DNA of 64,000 nucleotides from Candidatus Pantoea soli (lineage in GTDB: Bacteria; Pseudomonadota; Gammaproteobacteria; Enterobacterales; Enterobacteriaceae), in the NCBI RefSeq assembly GCF_007833795.1, contig NZ_CP032702.1, forward strand, positions 3,596,001-3,660,000, read 5' to 3'. Made by a program: the position numbers and the translations under genes. Positions within the stretch are counted from its first letter, which is position 1, and every line of letters begins with the position of its first letter. Of the stretch, positions 10,451 through 21,955 are shown piece after piece. The notes under the pieces are model-generated. The model searched no databases, was not told the origin of the DNA, and saw only the letters and a list, made by a program, of their open reading frames with translations.

Positions 10451-12883
10451 TTACAGCAGTTGGGCAAGCCGGTTGATGTCAGATTGCAGCGCGCCCGCCG
10501 TCACATCGCGGCCGGCGCCCGGCCCACGGATCACCAGCGGGTTATCGCGATACCAGCGGCTTTCAATGGCGAACACGTTATCACAGGGCAGCAGCGCCGC
10601 CAGCGGGTGTTCCGGGCGCACCGCTTCCACGCCAACGCGCGCTTTGCCATTGGCATCGAAACGCGCGACATAGCGCAGCACCAGGCCCATCTCCTGCGCC
10701 GCTTCAAAACGCTGCAGCATCTGCTCATTGAGTTCATCAGCGTTTTCAAAGAAGTGATCAATCGATTCACTGGCGCAGCGTGACGGCACCAGCGACTCCA
10801 CGCGCACCTGATCCGGCTCAATGTCATAGCCCGCTTCACGCGCCAGAATCACCAGCTTACGCATCACATCCTGACCGGAAAGATCAACGCGCGGATCGGG
10901 TTCGGTTAAGCCCTGCTGCCACGCCTGATCCACCAGCTCGCTGAACGGCACGGTGCCGTCAAACTGCAGGAACAGCCACGACAGCGTACCGGAGAAGATG
11001 CCGCTGATAGCCAGAATGCTGTCGCCGCTTTCCCGCAGATCGCGCACCGTGTGGTTCACCGGCAAGCCTGCGCCGACCGTGGCGTTGTACAGCCAGTGCC
11101 GGCCGGTTTTGGCAAAAGCATCGCGTACCTGACGCCAGGTCTGGCTGCTGGCTGCCCCGGCGACCTTGTTGGCGCTGATAACGTGAAACCCGTGGCTGGC
11201 AAAATCGAGATACTGCTGCGCCAGCGATGCGCTGGCCGTGACGTCGAGCACGACCAAATCGTCAAACGGATGCGCGCGCATCCACAGGAACAGCGACTCT
11301 TCATCGCGCTCGCTGGCCTCATCATCAAAGAACGCCAGCGCCCGGCTGGCATCCAGCCCGTCGTAGCTCAGCAGGCTGCGGCGGCTGTCCGCCACGCCTG
11401 CCAGCACAAATTCAAATCCGGTACGCGCCGAAAGCGTTTCCTGCTCACGCGCGAACAGCTCCAGCCAGCGTGACCCGATGTTGCCTTTACCAAACAGCAT
11501 CAGACCGATGCGCTTTTCAGCCCGGAACAGCGACTGATGCAGCCCCTGAATCAGATGCTGCGTCGGGCCGACGCGCAGTACTGCCACCAGGCTGATGTGA
11601 TCTTCCGACTGCCAGACAAACTCAACCGGCTGGTCCTTGATCTGCTGCCAGAAACGGTGGCTGTGCAGCGGATTACGCGTCACGCCGGCACCCACCAGCG
11701 CAACCAGCGCCAGACCATCGCGCAGCTGAATATGGCCCGGCAGCGCGGCATCCTGCAGCAGATTAAAGGCGCTGTTAACCACTTCGGAGGTGTAACAGAG
11801 CTGCAGCAGCCGGCGATCCGGATGAATGCCCATCGCCAGCGGGCGCAGCTGCGCACGCTTCAGCAACAGGTCGATCTCTTTCTGCTGCGTAGCGAAATCA
11901 TGGCTGCCGGGAATTTCAATCTCTACCAGACAAACATCGTCATGGCTGGTGACGATGCGGGCACCGGTGCCGGAAGCCAGCACGCGCTCAATTCGCGTGG
12001 AACCCTGCTCCGGCTGATAGCTGCAGCGCAGCTGAAGATCGATATCGCTGTTGGAAACCGGCTGCAGCGTGCGGGTGTGCAGTACCGGGGCCGCCAGCCG
12101 TGCCAGTTCACTGGCTTCATCCAGTCGCAGCAGCGGCAGCAGGCAGGCATCCGGCACTTTACGTGGATCGGCGCTGTAGACGCCGGCGACATCGCTCCAG
12201 ATGGTGACGCGCCCTGCGCCGGCCAGCGCACCAATCTGCGTGGCAGAGTAGTCAGAGCCGTTGCGCCCCAGCAGGACGGTTTCGCCCGCTTCACTGCGGC
12301 TGATAAAGCCGGTCACTACCAGCCGTTTATGCGGATGCTGGGCCAGCAATGCCTGCAGCAGCGGCCAGGATTTCCCTTCATCCACCTGCGGCTGCGCTGC
12401 GCGCTCAGCGCGCAGGAAATCACGCGCATCCAGCCACGCCGCTTCCATATCGCGCTGATTCAGCACCGCAGCCATCAGGCGCGCAGACCAGATCTCGCCG
12501 TGCCCGACCACTTCAGCGTAGACCGCGTCGGTGATGGTGCCGTCGAGCAGCCCCGCCAGCCGTTCAAGATCGCGGATAAACGCCGCCGTCAGGGTTTCAG
12601 CAAAGTCAGCAGGCAGCAGCGCGGCAATCAGCTCGCTGTGATAACGCCGTAACGCCTGTTGCACCTGATGGGCCGATAAGCGATCGCTCTGGCTTAATTT
12701 AAGCCAGCTGATCAGCTGATTCGTGGTGCTGCCTGCCGCAGACACCACCATTAAGTCGCCCGGCTGGCTGTAATCCGCCATGATACCGGCCACGCGCTGA
12801 TAACAGCGTGCGTCCGCCAGGCTACTGCCGCCAAATTTATGCAACTGCTTCGTCGGCGTTCCCGCGCCTGCTGAAATGCTCAT
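10451..12883 (-). CDS. metL: Bifunctional aspartate kinase II / homoserine dehydrogenase II
   Basis: Catalyses two steps of the aspartate pathway toward methionine: phosphorylation of aspartate and reduction of aspartate semialdehyde to homoserine. The 810-residue fusion begins with the kinase signature KFGGSSLAD (about residues 16-24). The homoserine dehydrogenase half follows from about residue 460, with a nucleotide-binding GKGNIGSRW and the segment SANKVAGA. Length agrees with E. coli MetL (810). It lies 2 bases after metB in one leftward operon controlled by MetJ boxes upstream of metB. Confidence 0.98.
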   Translation of the reverse strand: MSISAGAGTPTKQLHKFGGSSLADARCYQRVAGIMADYSQPGDLMVVSAAGSTTNQLISWLKLSQSDRLSAHQVQQALRRYHSELIAALLPADFAETLTAAFIRDLERLAGLLDGTITDAVYAEVVGHGEIWSARLMAAVLNQRDMEAAWLDARDFLRAERAAQPQVDEGKSWPLLQALLAQHPHKRLVVTGFISRSEAGETVLLGRNGSDYSATQIGALAGAGRVTIWSDVAGVYSADPRKVPDACLLPLLRLDEASELARLAAPVLHTRTLQPVSNSDIDLQLRCSYQPEQGSTRIERVLASGTGARIVTSHDDVCLVEIEIPGSHDFATQQKEIDLLLKRAQLRPLAMGIHPDRRLLQLCYTSEVVNSAFNLLQDAALPGHIQLRDGLALVALVGAGVTRNPLHSHRFWQQIKDQPVEFVWQSEDHISLVAVLRVGPTQHLIQGLHQSLFRAEKRIGLMLFGKGNIGSRWLELFAREQETLSARTGFEFVLAGVADSRRSLLSYDGLDASRALAFFDDEASERDEESLFLWMRAHPFDDLVVLDVTASASLAQQYLDFASHGFHVISANKVAGAASSQTWRQVRDAFAKTGRHWLYNATVGAGLPVNHTVRDLRESGDSILAISGIFSGTLSWLFLQFDGTVPFSELVDQAWQQGLTEPDPRVDLSGQDVMRKLVILAREAGYDIEPDQVRVESLVPSRCASESIDHFFENADELNEQMLQRFEAAQEMGLVLRYVARFDANGKARVGVEAVRPEHPLAALLPCDNVFAIESRWYRDNPLVIRGPGAGRDVTAGALQSDINRLAQLL

Positions 12884-12885
12884 GC

Positions 12886-14046
12886 TTACCCCTCGGCTGC
12901 GATCCGGAATGCATTATCCAGGTCGGCGATTAAATCTTCGTGATCTTCAATACCCACTGAAACACGCAGCAGCGTTTCGGAAATGCCGGCTGCCGCGCGT
13001 GCTTCCGCCGACATACCGGCATGGGTCATGGTGGCGGTGTGCGAAATCAGGCTTTCCACGCCACCCAGCGACTCTGCCAGCGTGAACAGCTGCAGCGCTT
13101 TCAGGAAACGGCGCAGACGGGCTTCATCGGCGTCGAGCTCAAAACTTAACATTGCGCCAAAACCGCGCTGTTGACGTACCGCATATTCATGGCCGGCGTT
13201 TTCCGGCAGAGAAGGATGATACAGTTTTTTCACCAGCGGTTGTTGCTTCAGATAGTCCACAATTGCCAGCGCATTGCGCTGGGCTGCGGCCATGCGCGGT
13301 GCCAGCGTGCGCAGGCCGCGCAGCAGCAGATAGCTGTCAAACGCGGCGCCGGTGACACCAATATTGTTCGCCCACCAGGCCAGGTCCGTTGCCACGGCGG
13401 CATCTTTAGCAATCACCGTACCGGCCACGACATCAGAGTGACCATTCAGGTATTTGGTGCAGGAGTGAATGACTAAATCGGCGCCCAGCGCCAGCGGGTT
13501 CTGCAGCGCCGGGCTCAGGAAGGTGTTATCCACCACGCTGACGGCACCGGCTTCACGCGCCGCCTGGCAGATGCTGGCAATATCCACCACGCGCAGCAGC
13601 GGATTGCTGGGGCTTTCTATCAGCACCAGCCGGGGTTTTTCCGCCAGTGCCGCATCCAGTGCGGCGCGATCGCCCTGATCGACAAATTTCACCCGGTAAG
13701 CGCCGCGCTTGCTCAGGCTGTCAAACAACCGGTAGCTACCGCCGTAGCAGTCGTGCGGCGCGATCAGCAGATCGCCCGGCTTCAGGAACACGGTTGTCAC
13801 CAGATGGATGGCGGACATGCCGGTATTGGTTAACACCGCACCCGCACCGCCTTCCAGTTCCGCCAGTGCACGCTGCACCACATCGCGCGTCGGATTACCG
13901 CGACGCGAGTAGTCATGGGCGCGTGGCGCATTGAAGTCGAGGAAGTTATAGGTGCTGGACAGATGGATGGGCGGGACAACGCAGCCATATTGCTCGTCAT
14001 CATTCAGACCGCTGCGTACCGCGATGGTTGCCTGTTTACGCGTCAT
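12886..14046 (-). CDS. metB: Cystathionine gamma-synthase
   Basis: PLP enzyme that combines O-succinylhomoserine with cysteine to give cystathionine, the first trans-sulfuration step. It has 386 residues, as in E. coli. The PLP lysine lies in SCTKYLNGHSD (about residues 195-205). The N-terminus ATIAVRSGLNDDEQYG is the family signature. First gene of the metBL operon, divergent from metJ across a MetJ box array. Confidence 0.98.
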   Translation of the reverse strand: MTRKQATIAVRSGLNDDEQYGCVVPPIHLSSTYNFLDFNAPRAHDYSRRGNPTRDVVQRALAELEGGAGAVLTNTGMSAIHLVTTVFLKPGDLLIAPHDCYGGSYRLFDSLSKRGAYRVKFVDQGDRAALDAALAEKPRLVLIESPSNPLLRVVDIASICQAAREAGAVSVVDNTFLSPALQNPLALGADLVIHSCTKYLNGHSDVVAGTVIAKDAAVATDLAWWANNIGVTGAAFDSYLLLRGLRTLAPRMAAAQRNALAIVDYLKQQPLVKKLYHPSLPENAGHEYAVRQQRGFGAMLSFELDADEARLRRFLKALQLFTLAESLGGVESLISHTATMTHAGMSAEARAAAGISETLLRVSVGIEDHEDLIADLDNAFRIAAEG

Positions 14047-14104
14047 GGTGCTTACTGTTCCTGAAGTGAGCTAAGAAGTGGCAACAGGATAACATTCCGC
14101 AACT

Positions 14105-14144
14105 GGACGTCAATACATCTGGACATCTAAATGTCTTTGCGTAT
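14105..14144. promoter_or_regulatory. MetJ box array between metB and metJ
   Basis: Five consecutive 8-mers compared with AGACGTCT: GGACGTCA, ATACATCT, GGACATCT and AAATGTCT each match at 6 of 8, and TTGCGTAT at 4 of 8. This matches the known arrangement at enteric metBJ, where MetJ dimers bind side by side and control both metBL and metJ. Confidence 0.85.
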
Positions 14145-14323
14145 AGATTGAGCAAACCCGCAATAACCGCTAAAATTGTGCCTTAATCGCCTGGTGTTCA
14201 GCGCGCTTTCCGGAGAAGGCGGAGTGAAAGCATAAAACCGGCAGTTTAAGCGGTCAGGCAACAAAAAATCGGGCATAATCAACGGATTTTCCCCAGTTTA
14301 ACGTTTATTGATTAAGGTAACCC

Positions 14324-14641
14324 ATGGCTGAATGGAACGGCGAATATATCAGCCCTTACGCTGAACACGGTAAGAAGAGCGAGCAGGTCAAGAAGATCAC
14401 AGTTTCTATCCCGCTGAAAGTGCTGAAAATTTTAACGGATGAGCGCACCCGCCGTCAGGTCAATAACCTGCGCCACGCGACGAATAGCGAGCTGCTGTGC
14501 GAAGCCTTTTTGCATGCTTTCACCGGGCAACCGCTGCCGGATGATGTGGATCTGCGTAAAGAACGCAGCGATGAGATTCCGGAAGAAGCGAAAAAGATCA
14601 TGCGTGAGATGGGCATCGATCCCGACACCTGGGAATACTGA
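14324..14641 (+). CDS. metJ: Methionine repressor
   Basis: Ribbon-helix-helix repressor that uses S-adenosylmethionine as corepressor and binds tandem 8-bp met boxes. It has 105 residues, the exact family length. The beta-ribbon that enters the DNA groove is [12 protein letters not shown] (about residues 23-34). The start at 14324 is preceded by AAGGTAAC. It is divergent from metBL and therefore self-regulated by the boxes at 14105-14144. Confidence 0.99.
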   Translation: MAEWNGEYISPYAEHGKKSEQVKKITVSIPLKVLKILTDERTRRQVNNLRHATNSELLCEAFLHAFTGQPLPDDVDLRKERSDEIPEEAKKIMREMGIDPDTWEY

Positions 14642-14652
14642 AGCCAGACATA

Positions 14653-14680
14653 AAAAAACCCAGCCGAGGCTGGGTTTTTT
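14653..14680. terminator. Bidirectional terminator between metJ and rpmE
   Basis: CCCAGCC / GGCTGGG stem flanked by a run of A on one side and TTTTTT on the other, so it can terminate both metJ (rightward) and rpmE (leftward). Confidence 0.9.
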
Positions 14681-14718
14681 CTTGCTTCCGAATCGAGTCG
14701 ATTCGACGGCAGATAATC

Positions 14719-14934
14719 TTATTTCTTGGTGCCCGGAATGGCGAAACGCTTGTTGAAGCGCTCAACACGACCACCGGTGTCAACCACGCGCTGCTTACCA
14801 GTGTAGAACGGGTGGCATTTGCCGCACACGTCCAGGTTCAGGTCGTGAGCCATGGTAGAACGGGTGTTGATCACGTTACCGCAAGAGCAAGTGATGGTCA
14901 CTGCTTCGTATTTCGGGTGAATACCTTGTTTCAT
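14719..14934 (-). CDS. rpmE: 50S ribosomal protein L31 (zinc-binding form)
   Basis: Large-subunit ribosomal protein L31 at the bridge between subunits. It has 71 residues and begins [19 protein letters not shown]. Cysteines at 16, 18, 37 and 40 form the zinc site, so this is the C+ form rather than the zinc-free paralogue. It has its own promoter (15049-15077) and an untranslated leader of about 110 bases. Confidence 0.98.
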   Translation of the reverse strand: MKQGIHPKYEAVTITCSCGNVINTRSTMAHDLNLDVCGKCHPFYTGKQRVVDTGGRVERFNKRFAIPGTKK

Positions 14935-15042
14935 GGGAGAACCTCATAAAAGGCCGTGTCGCTCTCCGTGCCAGGCGGACCTGCACAGCACCACACGCGG
15001 TGAATAAAATGTGTATGCTTTGACGAGCTATCTCATCAAAGG
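14935..15042 (-). promoter_or_regulatory. rpmE 5' leader, candidate L31 autoregulatory RNA
   Basis: From the promoter to the rpmE start there are about 110 untranslated bases with a GC-rich hairpin: on the minus strand GTGC-AGG pairs with CCT-GCAC with a bulge, near 14963-14985. Structured leaders that bind L31 are described in gammaproteobacteria, but I cannot confirm this one without a covariance-model search. Confidence 0.4.
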
Positions 15043-15048
15043 CGGCAT

Positions 15049-15077
15049 AGTATACAGAATATGCACGCCCCGATCAA
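15049..15077 (-). promoter_or_regulatory. rpmE promoter
   Basis: On the minus strand TTGATC, 17 bases, then TATACT. A near-consensus sigma-70 promoter, as expected for a ribosomal protein gene. Confidence 0.75.
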
Positions 15078-15188
15078 ATCACCGCAGCATTTCCTGCCCA
15101 TACCTGACGCGGCACGCCGGCAGGGATGCCACCGCCGGAGGTATGACGCCGGCGAAGTGAGCGTGTACACTACTTCACCCCTTTTTGA

Positions 15189-17405
<2,217 letters not shown>

Positions 17406-17572
17406 GCCGCACGACATCTGCGAGACAGATCGAAAAAAGTCGCACAAGTCACAATTTTTATGCAAATTAGGTAACAACCTCACCCGGCGTTGGGTTAACA
17501 ATAGTGCCCGGCCTGGCTGAAGCCGGGTCATCTCAGGAAATCAATGCGCTGTACCGCGTCAGGAGTCATACG

Positions 17573-18610
17573 TTGGACCAGAAGCAATCCCCCTCTGCCG
17601 CCACCATGAAAGACGTGGCTGAGAAAGCCGGCGTCTCAACCGCCACCGTTTCCCGCGCGCTGATGAATCCGGAAAAGGTCTCTGCCGCCACCCGACAGAA
17701 GGTTGAACAGGCGGTAACAGCGGTGGGCTATGCGCCGCATGGACTGGCGCGCAATGCGAAACGCGGAGAGACGCAGACCATTCTGGTGATAGTGCCGGAC
17801 ATCTGCGATCCCTTTTTCAGCGAAATCATTCGCGGCGTGGAAGTGACCGCTGCGCAGGAAGGCTATCTGGTGCTGATTGGTGACTGCGCGCATCAGGATC
17901 AGCAGGAGAAAACCTTTCTGAACCTGATGCTGACGCGCCAGATTGACGGCATGGTGCTGCTGGGTTCACAGCTGCCGTTTGACGCCGGGATTGAAGACCA
18001 GCGTAATCTGCCGCCGATGGTGATGGGCAATGAGTTCGCCCCGGAAATGGCGCTGCCCACGGTGCATATCGACAACCTGACCGCGGCCTTTGAGGCGGTG
18101 AATCATCTGCTGCAGTTGGGTCACCGACAGATCGCCTGTATCACCGGGCCGGAGCAGGTACCGCTCAGCCAGTATCGTCTGCAGGGCTATATTCAGGCGC
18201 TGCGCCGCAGCAACATCGCCATTGAACCCCGCTTTATTGTGCATGGTGATTTTACCTTTGAAGCAGGGGCCAGCGCGCTGAAACAGCTGATGAGCCTGCC
18301 ACAACCGCCCAAAGCCCTGTTCTGCCACAGCGACCTGATGGCGCTGGGCGCCATTAATCAGGCGCGCAAACTGGGGCTGCGCGTGCCGCAGGACCTTTCG
18401 GTGGTGGGCTTTGATGATATCGAACTGGCGCAGTATTACGATCCACCGCTGACCACCGTCGCCCAGCCGCGCTTTGACATTGGCCGCGAGGCCATGCTGC
18501 TGCTGCTGGATGAATTGCAGGGCAAGCGGGTAAACAGCGGTTCACGTCTGCTGGACGCAGAATTGCGCGTGCGTGGCAGTACGGCACCGGCAGCAAAACG
18601 TGAAAAATAA
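17573..18610 (+). CDS. cytR: Transcriptional repressor CytR (LacI family)
   Basis: Repressor of nucleoside uptake and catabolism genes that works with CRP and responds to cytidine. I place the start at TTG 17573 because AGGAG lies 7 bases ahead; this gives 345 residues. An upstream in-frame start at 17504 lacks such a site. The LacI-type helix-turn-helix is at about residues 10-30 (MKDVAEKAGVSTATVSRA). The sugar-binding-protein-like effector domain contains VIVPDICDPFFSEIIRG. It sits between priA and ftsN as in E. coli. Confidence 0.96.
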   Translation: MDQKQSPSAATMKDVAEKAGVSTATVSRALMNPEKVSAATRQKVEQAVTAVGYAPHGLARNAKRGETQTILVIVPDICDPFFSEIIRGVEVTAAQEGYLVLIGDCAHQDQQEKTFLNLMLTRQIDGMVLLGSQLPFDAGIEDQRNLPPMVMGNEFAPEMALPTVHIDNLTAAFEAVNHLLQLGHRQIACITGPEQVPLSQYRLQGYIQALRRSNIAIEPRFIVHGDFTFEAGASALKQLMSLPQPPKALFCHSDLMALGAINQARKLGLRVPQDLSVVGFDDIELAQYYDPPLTTVAQPRFDIGREAMLLLLDELQGKRVNSGSRLLDAELRVRGSTAPAAKREK

Positions 18611-18763
18611 GACGTGAAACCGTGCATTTTCAGCAGATTCTGAAGGCAGACTCTGCTGGTCAAAGTTCCAGCCCTTGAGTAACATGACGCATTCCTTGCC
18701 GGGCACCATTCACATCCCATTTACACGCCCAGTGGCATTTTTTTGAAGGGTATCAGAACGAAA

Positions 18764-19681
18764 GTGGCACAGAGAGATTACGTAGGCCGCGGGCGTTCAA
18801 CAGGGACGCGTCGCAAAAAACCCGCAGGCCGCAGCAAGAAAAGCAAAGGCAGCTCCGGCACGTCAAAGCTGATGATCGTACTGGCTGCGGCGGTACTGGT
18901 CACCTTTGCCGGTGGTTTATGGTTCATCTCGCATCATAAAAAAGAAGAGACAACGGTTATTCCGAATCATAAAGCCAACGGCAACGGTCTTCCGCCTAAG
19001 CCGGAGGAGCGCTGGAAATACATTAAAGAGCTGGAAAACCGTCAGGTGACCGTGCCCTCGCCAACAGAGCCTTCTGCCGGCGGAGAGATCAAGTCACAAA
19101 CCCAGCTGACCGATGAACAGCGCCAGCTGCTGGAGCAGATGCAGGCAGATATGCGTCAGCAGCCCACCCAGCTGAATGAAGTGCCGTGGAATGAACAGAC
19201 GCCGGCCCAGCGCCAGCAGACACTGCAGCGGCAGCAGCAGGCTCAGCAACAGCAGCAGCAATTGCAGCGGCAACAGCAGTTACAGCAGCAGCAGTGGCAG
19301 CGCCAGCAACAGCAGTTACAGCAGCAGCAGCGTCAGCAGCAGTTGCAGCAACAGCAGGCGGCCCGTCAGCAGCAGGCTGCGCCCGTGACCCGCGAGCCGG
19401 TACAGCAGACGAAGCCACAGGAAACGGCGAAAGCCAAACCTGAAGAGAAAGCCATTTCCCAGCGCTGGATGGTGCAGTGCGGTTCATTCAAGGGCAGCGA
19501 TCAGGCAGAATCGGTGCGCGCCGGTCTGGCATTTGAAGGCTTCGAAAGCCGCATTACCACCGGCGGCGGCTGGAATCGGGTGGTTATCGGGCCCTTTAAG
19601 GATCGCAGCAGCGCAGACAGCACCGTGAAACGGCTGCACAGCTCCGGCCACAGCAGCTGTATTCCGCTCGCCCTGCCCTGA
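18764..19681 (+). CDS. ftsN: Cell division protein FtsN
   Basis: Essential late divisome protein that triggers septal peptidoglycan synthesis. With GTG 18764 (M-AQRDYVGRG) it has 305 residues. It has a basic cytoplasmic tail, one membrane span at about residues 36-55, the conserved segment PPKPEERWKYIKELE, a long glutamine-rich linker (about residues 145-210), and a C-terminal SPOR domain (from RWMVQCGSF, about residue 234) that binds denuded septal glycan. A TTG at 18743 in frame is a less likely start. Terminated by a strong hairpin before the hslVU promoter. Confidence 0.97.
   Translation: MAQRDYVGRGRSTGTRRKKPAGRSKKSKGSSGTSKLMIVLAAAVLVTFAGGLWFISHHKKEETTVIPNHKANGNGLPPKPEERWKYIKELENRQVTVPSPTEPSAGGEIKSQTQLTDEQRQLLEQMQADMRQQPTQLNEVPWNEQTPAQRQQTLQRQQQAQQQQQQLQRQQQLQQQQWQRQQQQLQQQQRQQQLQQQQAARQQQAAPVTREPVQQTKPQETAKAKPEEKAISQRWMVQCGSFKGSDQAESVRAGLAFEGFESRITTGGGWNRVVIGPFKDRSSADSTVKRLHSSGHSSCIPLALP
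19200..19380 (+). repeat. CAG/CAA-rich tract encoding the FtsN glutamine linker
   Basis: About 180 bases composed mostly of CAG and CAA codons with scattered CGT/CGC, TTA/TTG and TGG. It encodes a glutamine-rich periplasmic spacer within ftsN. It is prone to slippage and is likely to vary in length among relatives. Confidence 0.85.
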
Positions 19682-19711
19682 ATAATCTGAAAACCGCTTT
19701 TGCCGCGAGGA

Positions 19712-19744
19712 AACGCCAGACGTGATGAACGTCTGGCGTTTTGC
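19712..19744 (+). terminator. Terminator after ftsN
   Basis: Inverted repeat AACGCCAGACGT / ACGTCTGGCGTT with a 5-base loop, followed by TTGCTTTG. It separates ftsN from hslVU. Confidence 0.85.
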
Positions 19745-19831
19745 TTTGTGTCGCCCGCAGCCCGCAGGTGGCGCGGGCTGCAGGGTCAGGGCGCACAATG
19801 TTGCCGGGGAAAGGAAGTCTGATGCCGAAGG

Positions 19832-19859
19832 GTTGAAACTGTTTAATCCCGCCCCATAT
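19832..19859 (+). promoter_or_regulatory. Sigma-32 (heat-shock) promoter of hslVU
   Basis: GTTGAAA at 19832-19838 and CCCCATAT at 19852-19859, spaced 13 bases. This closely fits the RpoH consensus CTTGAAA ... CCCCATnT and lies 66 bases before the hslV start. Confidence 0.85.
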
Positions 19860-19925
19860 CTGGTTGCATGTTACTCCGCGCCGGGTGCGCAGAGTCTTTT
19901 TTCCACTGTAACAAGGGGTCTGCCC

Positions 19926-20456
19926 GTGACAACAATAGTAAGTGTACGACGCAACGGCCGGGTCGTGATTGGCGGTGATGGCCAGGCGACGCTCGGCAAT
20001 ACCGTGATGAAAGGCAACGTGAAAAAGGTGCGTCGTCTTTACAACGACAAAGTGATCGCCGGCTTTGCTGGCGGCACCGCAGATGCCTTCACCCTGTTTG
20101 AATTGTTTGAGCGCAAGCTGGAGATGCATCAGGGTCACCTGGTTAAAGCCGCGGTTGAGCTGGCTAAAGACTGGCGGACTGACCGCATGCTGCGTCGTCT
20201 GGAAGCCCTGCTGGCAGTAGCGGATGAAAACTCCTCGCTGATCATCAGCGGTAACGGCGACGTGATTCAGCCGGAAAATGACCTGATTGCGATTGGTTCA
20301 GGCGGGCCTTACGCCCAGGCAGCGGCACGTGCGCTGCTGGAAAACACCGAAATGGGCGCGCACGACATCGTCGAGAAAGCGCTGAACATTGCAGGTGATA
20401 TCTGCATCTATACCAACCACAACATTAATTACGAAGAATTGCCGTCCAGGGCGTAA
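19926..20456 (+). CDS. hslV: ATP-dependent protease subunit HslV (ClpQ)
   Basis: Proteolytic chamber of the HslUV protease, a bacterial relative of the proteasome beta subunit. GTG 19926, preceded by AAGGGG, gives 176 residues, the E. coli length. The mature N-terminus is [10 protein letters not shown], with the catalytic threonine exposed after loss of the first residue. In-frame open sequence upstream to 19722 is intergenic and includes the heat-shock promoter. It is 11 bases from hslU. Confidence 0.98.
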   Translation: MTTIVSVRRNGRVVIGGDGQATLGNTVMKGNVKKVRRLYNDKVIAGFAGGTADAFTLFELFERKLEMHQGHLVKAAVELAKDWRTDRMLRRLEALLAVADENSSLIISGNGDVIQPENDLIAIGSGGPYAQAAARALLENTEMGAHDIVEKALNIAGDICIYTNHNINYEELPSRA

Positions 20457-20467
20457 GGATCAAAACC

Positions 20468-21802
20468 ATGTCTGAGATGACTCCACGCGAGATTGTCAGC
20501 GAACTTAACCGCTTTATCATCGGCCAGGACGGCGCCAAGAAAGCAGTGGCGATCGCCCTGCGTAACCGCTGGCGTCGTATGCAGCTGGATGAAGAGCTGC
20601 GTCATGAAGTGACGCCAAAAAATATCCTGATGATTGGCCCGACCGGTGTCGGTAAAACCGAAATTGCCCGTCGCCTGGCGAAACTGGCCAATGCGCCTTT
20701 CATCAAAGTGGAAGCCACCAAGTTCACTGAAGTGGGCTACGTCGGTAAAGAAGTGGATTCCATTATTCGTGACCTGACGGATTCCGCCATCAAAATGGTG
20801 CGCAGTCAGGCTATCGAAAAAAACAAATACCGCGCGGAAGAGATGGCGGAAGACCGCATCCTTGATGTGCTGATCCCACCGGCGAAAAACAACTGGGGCC
20901 AGCCAGAGCAGAGCGCTGAACCTTCTGCCGCGCGCCAGTCGTTCCGCAAAAAGCTGCGTGAAGGCCAGCTGGACGATAAAGAGATTGAGATCGATCTGGC
21001 GGTGTCGGCACCGGGCGTGGAAATCATGGCGCCTCCGGGCATGGAAGAGATGACCAGCCAGCTGCAGTCGATGTTTCAGAACCTGGGCGGCCAGAAGCAG
21101 AAGCCGCGCAAGCTGAAGATCAAAGATGCCATGAAGCTGCTGATCGAAGAAGAAGCCGCGAAGCTGGTGAATCCGGAAGAACTGAAGCAGGACGCCATCG
21201 ACGCCGTTGAGCAGCACGGTATCGTGTTCATCGACGAAATTGACAAAATCTGTAAGCGCGGCGGCCAGTCATCCGGTCCGGACGTTTCGCGTGAAGGCGT
21301 CCAGCGCGACCTGCTGCCGCTGGTGGAAGGCTGCACGGTTTCAACCAAGCATGGCATGGTGAAAACCGACCACATTCTGTTTATCGCTTCCGGTGCTTTC
21401 CAGGTGGCCAGCCCGTCGGATCTGATTCCGGAGCTGCAGGGTCGTCTGCCGATTCGCGTTGAGCTGCAGGCGCTGACCGTCAACGATTTCGAGCGTATCC
21501 TCACCGAGCCTAACGCGTCGGTCACCGTGCAGTACAAAGCGCTGATGGGCACAGAGGGCGTTAACGTTGAGTTCACCGAAGACGGTATTCGTCGTATCGC
21601 AGAAGCCGCATGGCAGGTTAACGAAACCACCGAAAACATCGGTGCGCGTCGTCTGCACACCGTGCTGGAGCGTCTGATGGAAGATATCTCCTATGACGCC
21701 AGCGATCGTCACGGCGAGTCCATCACCATCGACGCAGAATACGTGGGTAAACATCTGGATGTGCTGGTGGCCGACGAAGACCTCAGCCGCTTCATCCTGT
21801 AA
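20468..21802 (+). CDS. hslU: ATP-dependent protease ATPase subunit HslU (ClpY)
   Basis: AAA+ unfoldase that feeds substrates into HslV. It has 444 residues (E. coli 443). Walker A is GPTGVGKTE (about residues 57-65). The intermediate domain spans about residues 110-240, Walker B is FIDEID (about 254-259), and the sensor-2 region [10 protein letters not shown] and the C-terminal LSRFIL, which docks into HslV, are intact. Cotranscribed with hslV and followed by a strong terminator. Confidence 0.99.
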   Translation: MSEMTPREIVSELNRFIIGQDGAKKAVAIALRNRWRRMQLDEELRHEVTPKNILMIGPTGVGKTEIARRLAKLANAPFIKVEATKFTEVGYVGKEVDSIIRDLTDSAIKMVRSQAIEKNKYRAEEMAEDRILDVLIPPAKNNWGQPEQSAEPSAARQSFRKKLREGQLDDKEIEIDLAVSAPGVEIMAPPGMEEMTSQLQSMFQNLGGQKQKPRKLKIKDAMKLLIEEEAAKLVNPEELKQDAIDAVEQHGIVFIDEIDKICKRGGQSSGPDVSREGVQRDLLPLVEGCTVSTKHGMVKTDHILFIASGAFQVASPSDLIPELQGRLPIRVELQALTVNDFERILTEPNASVTVQYKALMGTEGVNVEFTEDGIRRIAEAAWQVNETTENIGARRLHTVLERLMEDISYDASDRHGESITIDAEYVGKHLDVLVADEDLSRFIL

Positions 21803-21821
21803 TCCCGCTGTCTGGATTCAC

Positions 21822-21850
21822 TGCCCGGCCTGTATGCCGGGCATTTTTTT
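21822..21850 (+). terminator. Terminator of hslVU
   Basis: TGCCCGGC / GCCGGGCA stem with a 6-base loop, followed by seven T. Confidence 0.92.
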
Positions 21851-21955
21851 GCGCAGGATATTGATGCAGCGCTTTTTTTGACCGCTGATGATTTTGCCAA
21901 CAATCGCCAGATAGCGATATACTTACCGCTCCTGTGGCAAACAGACGACATCCCT

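Noticed and set aside
11537-12652. 371-residue plus-strand open frame
   Set aside because: Antisense to metL, which is certain from its kinase and dehydrogenase motifs.
19200-19380. CRISPR-like repetitive stretch
   Set aside because: The repeats are irregular CAG/CAA codons within ftsN, with no spacers.
19722-19925. N-terminal extension of hslV
   Set aside because: It contains the terminator and the sigma-32 promoter; the catalytic threonine must be at the N-terminus.
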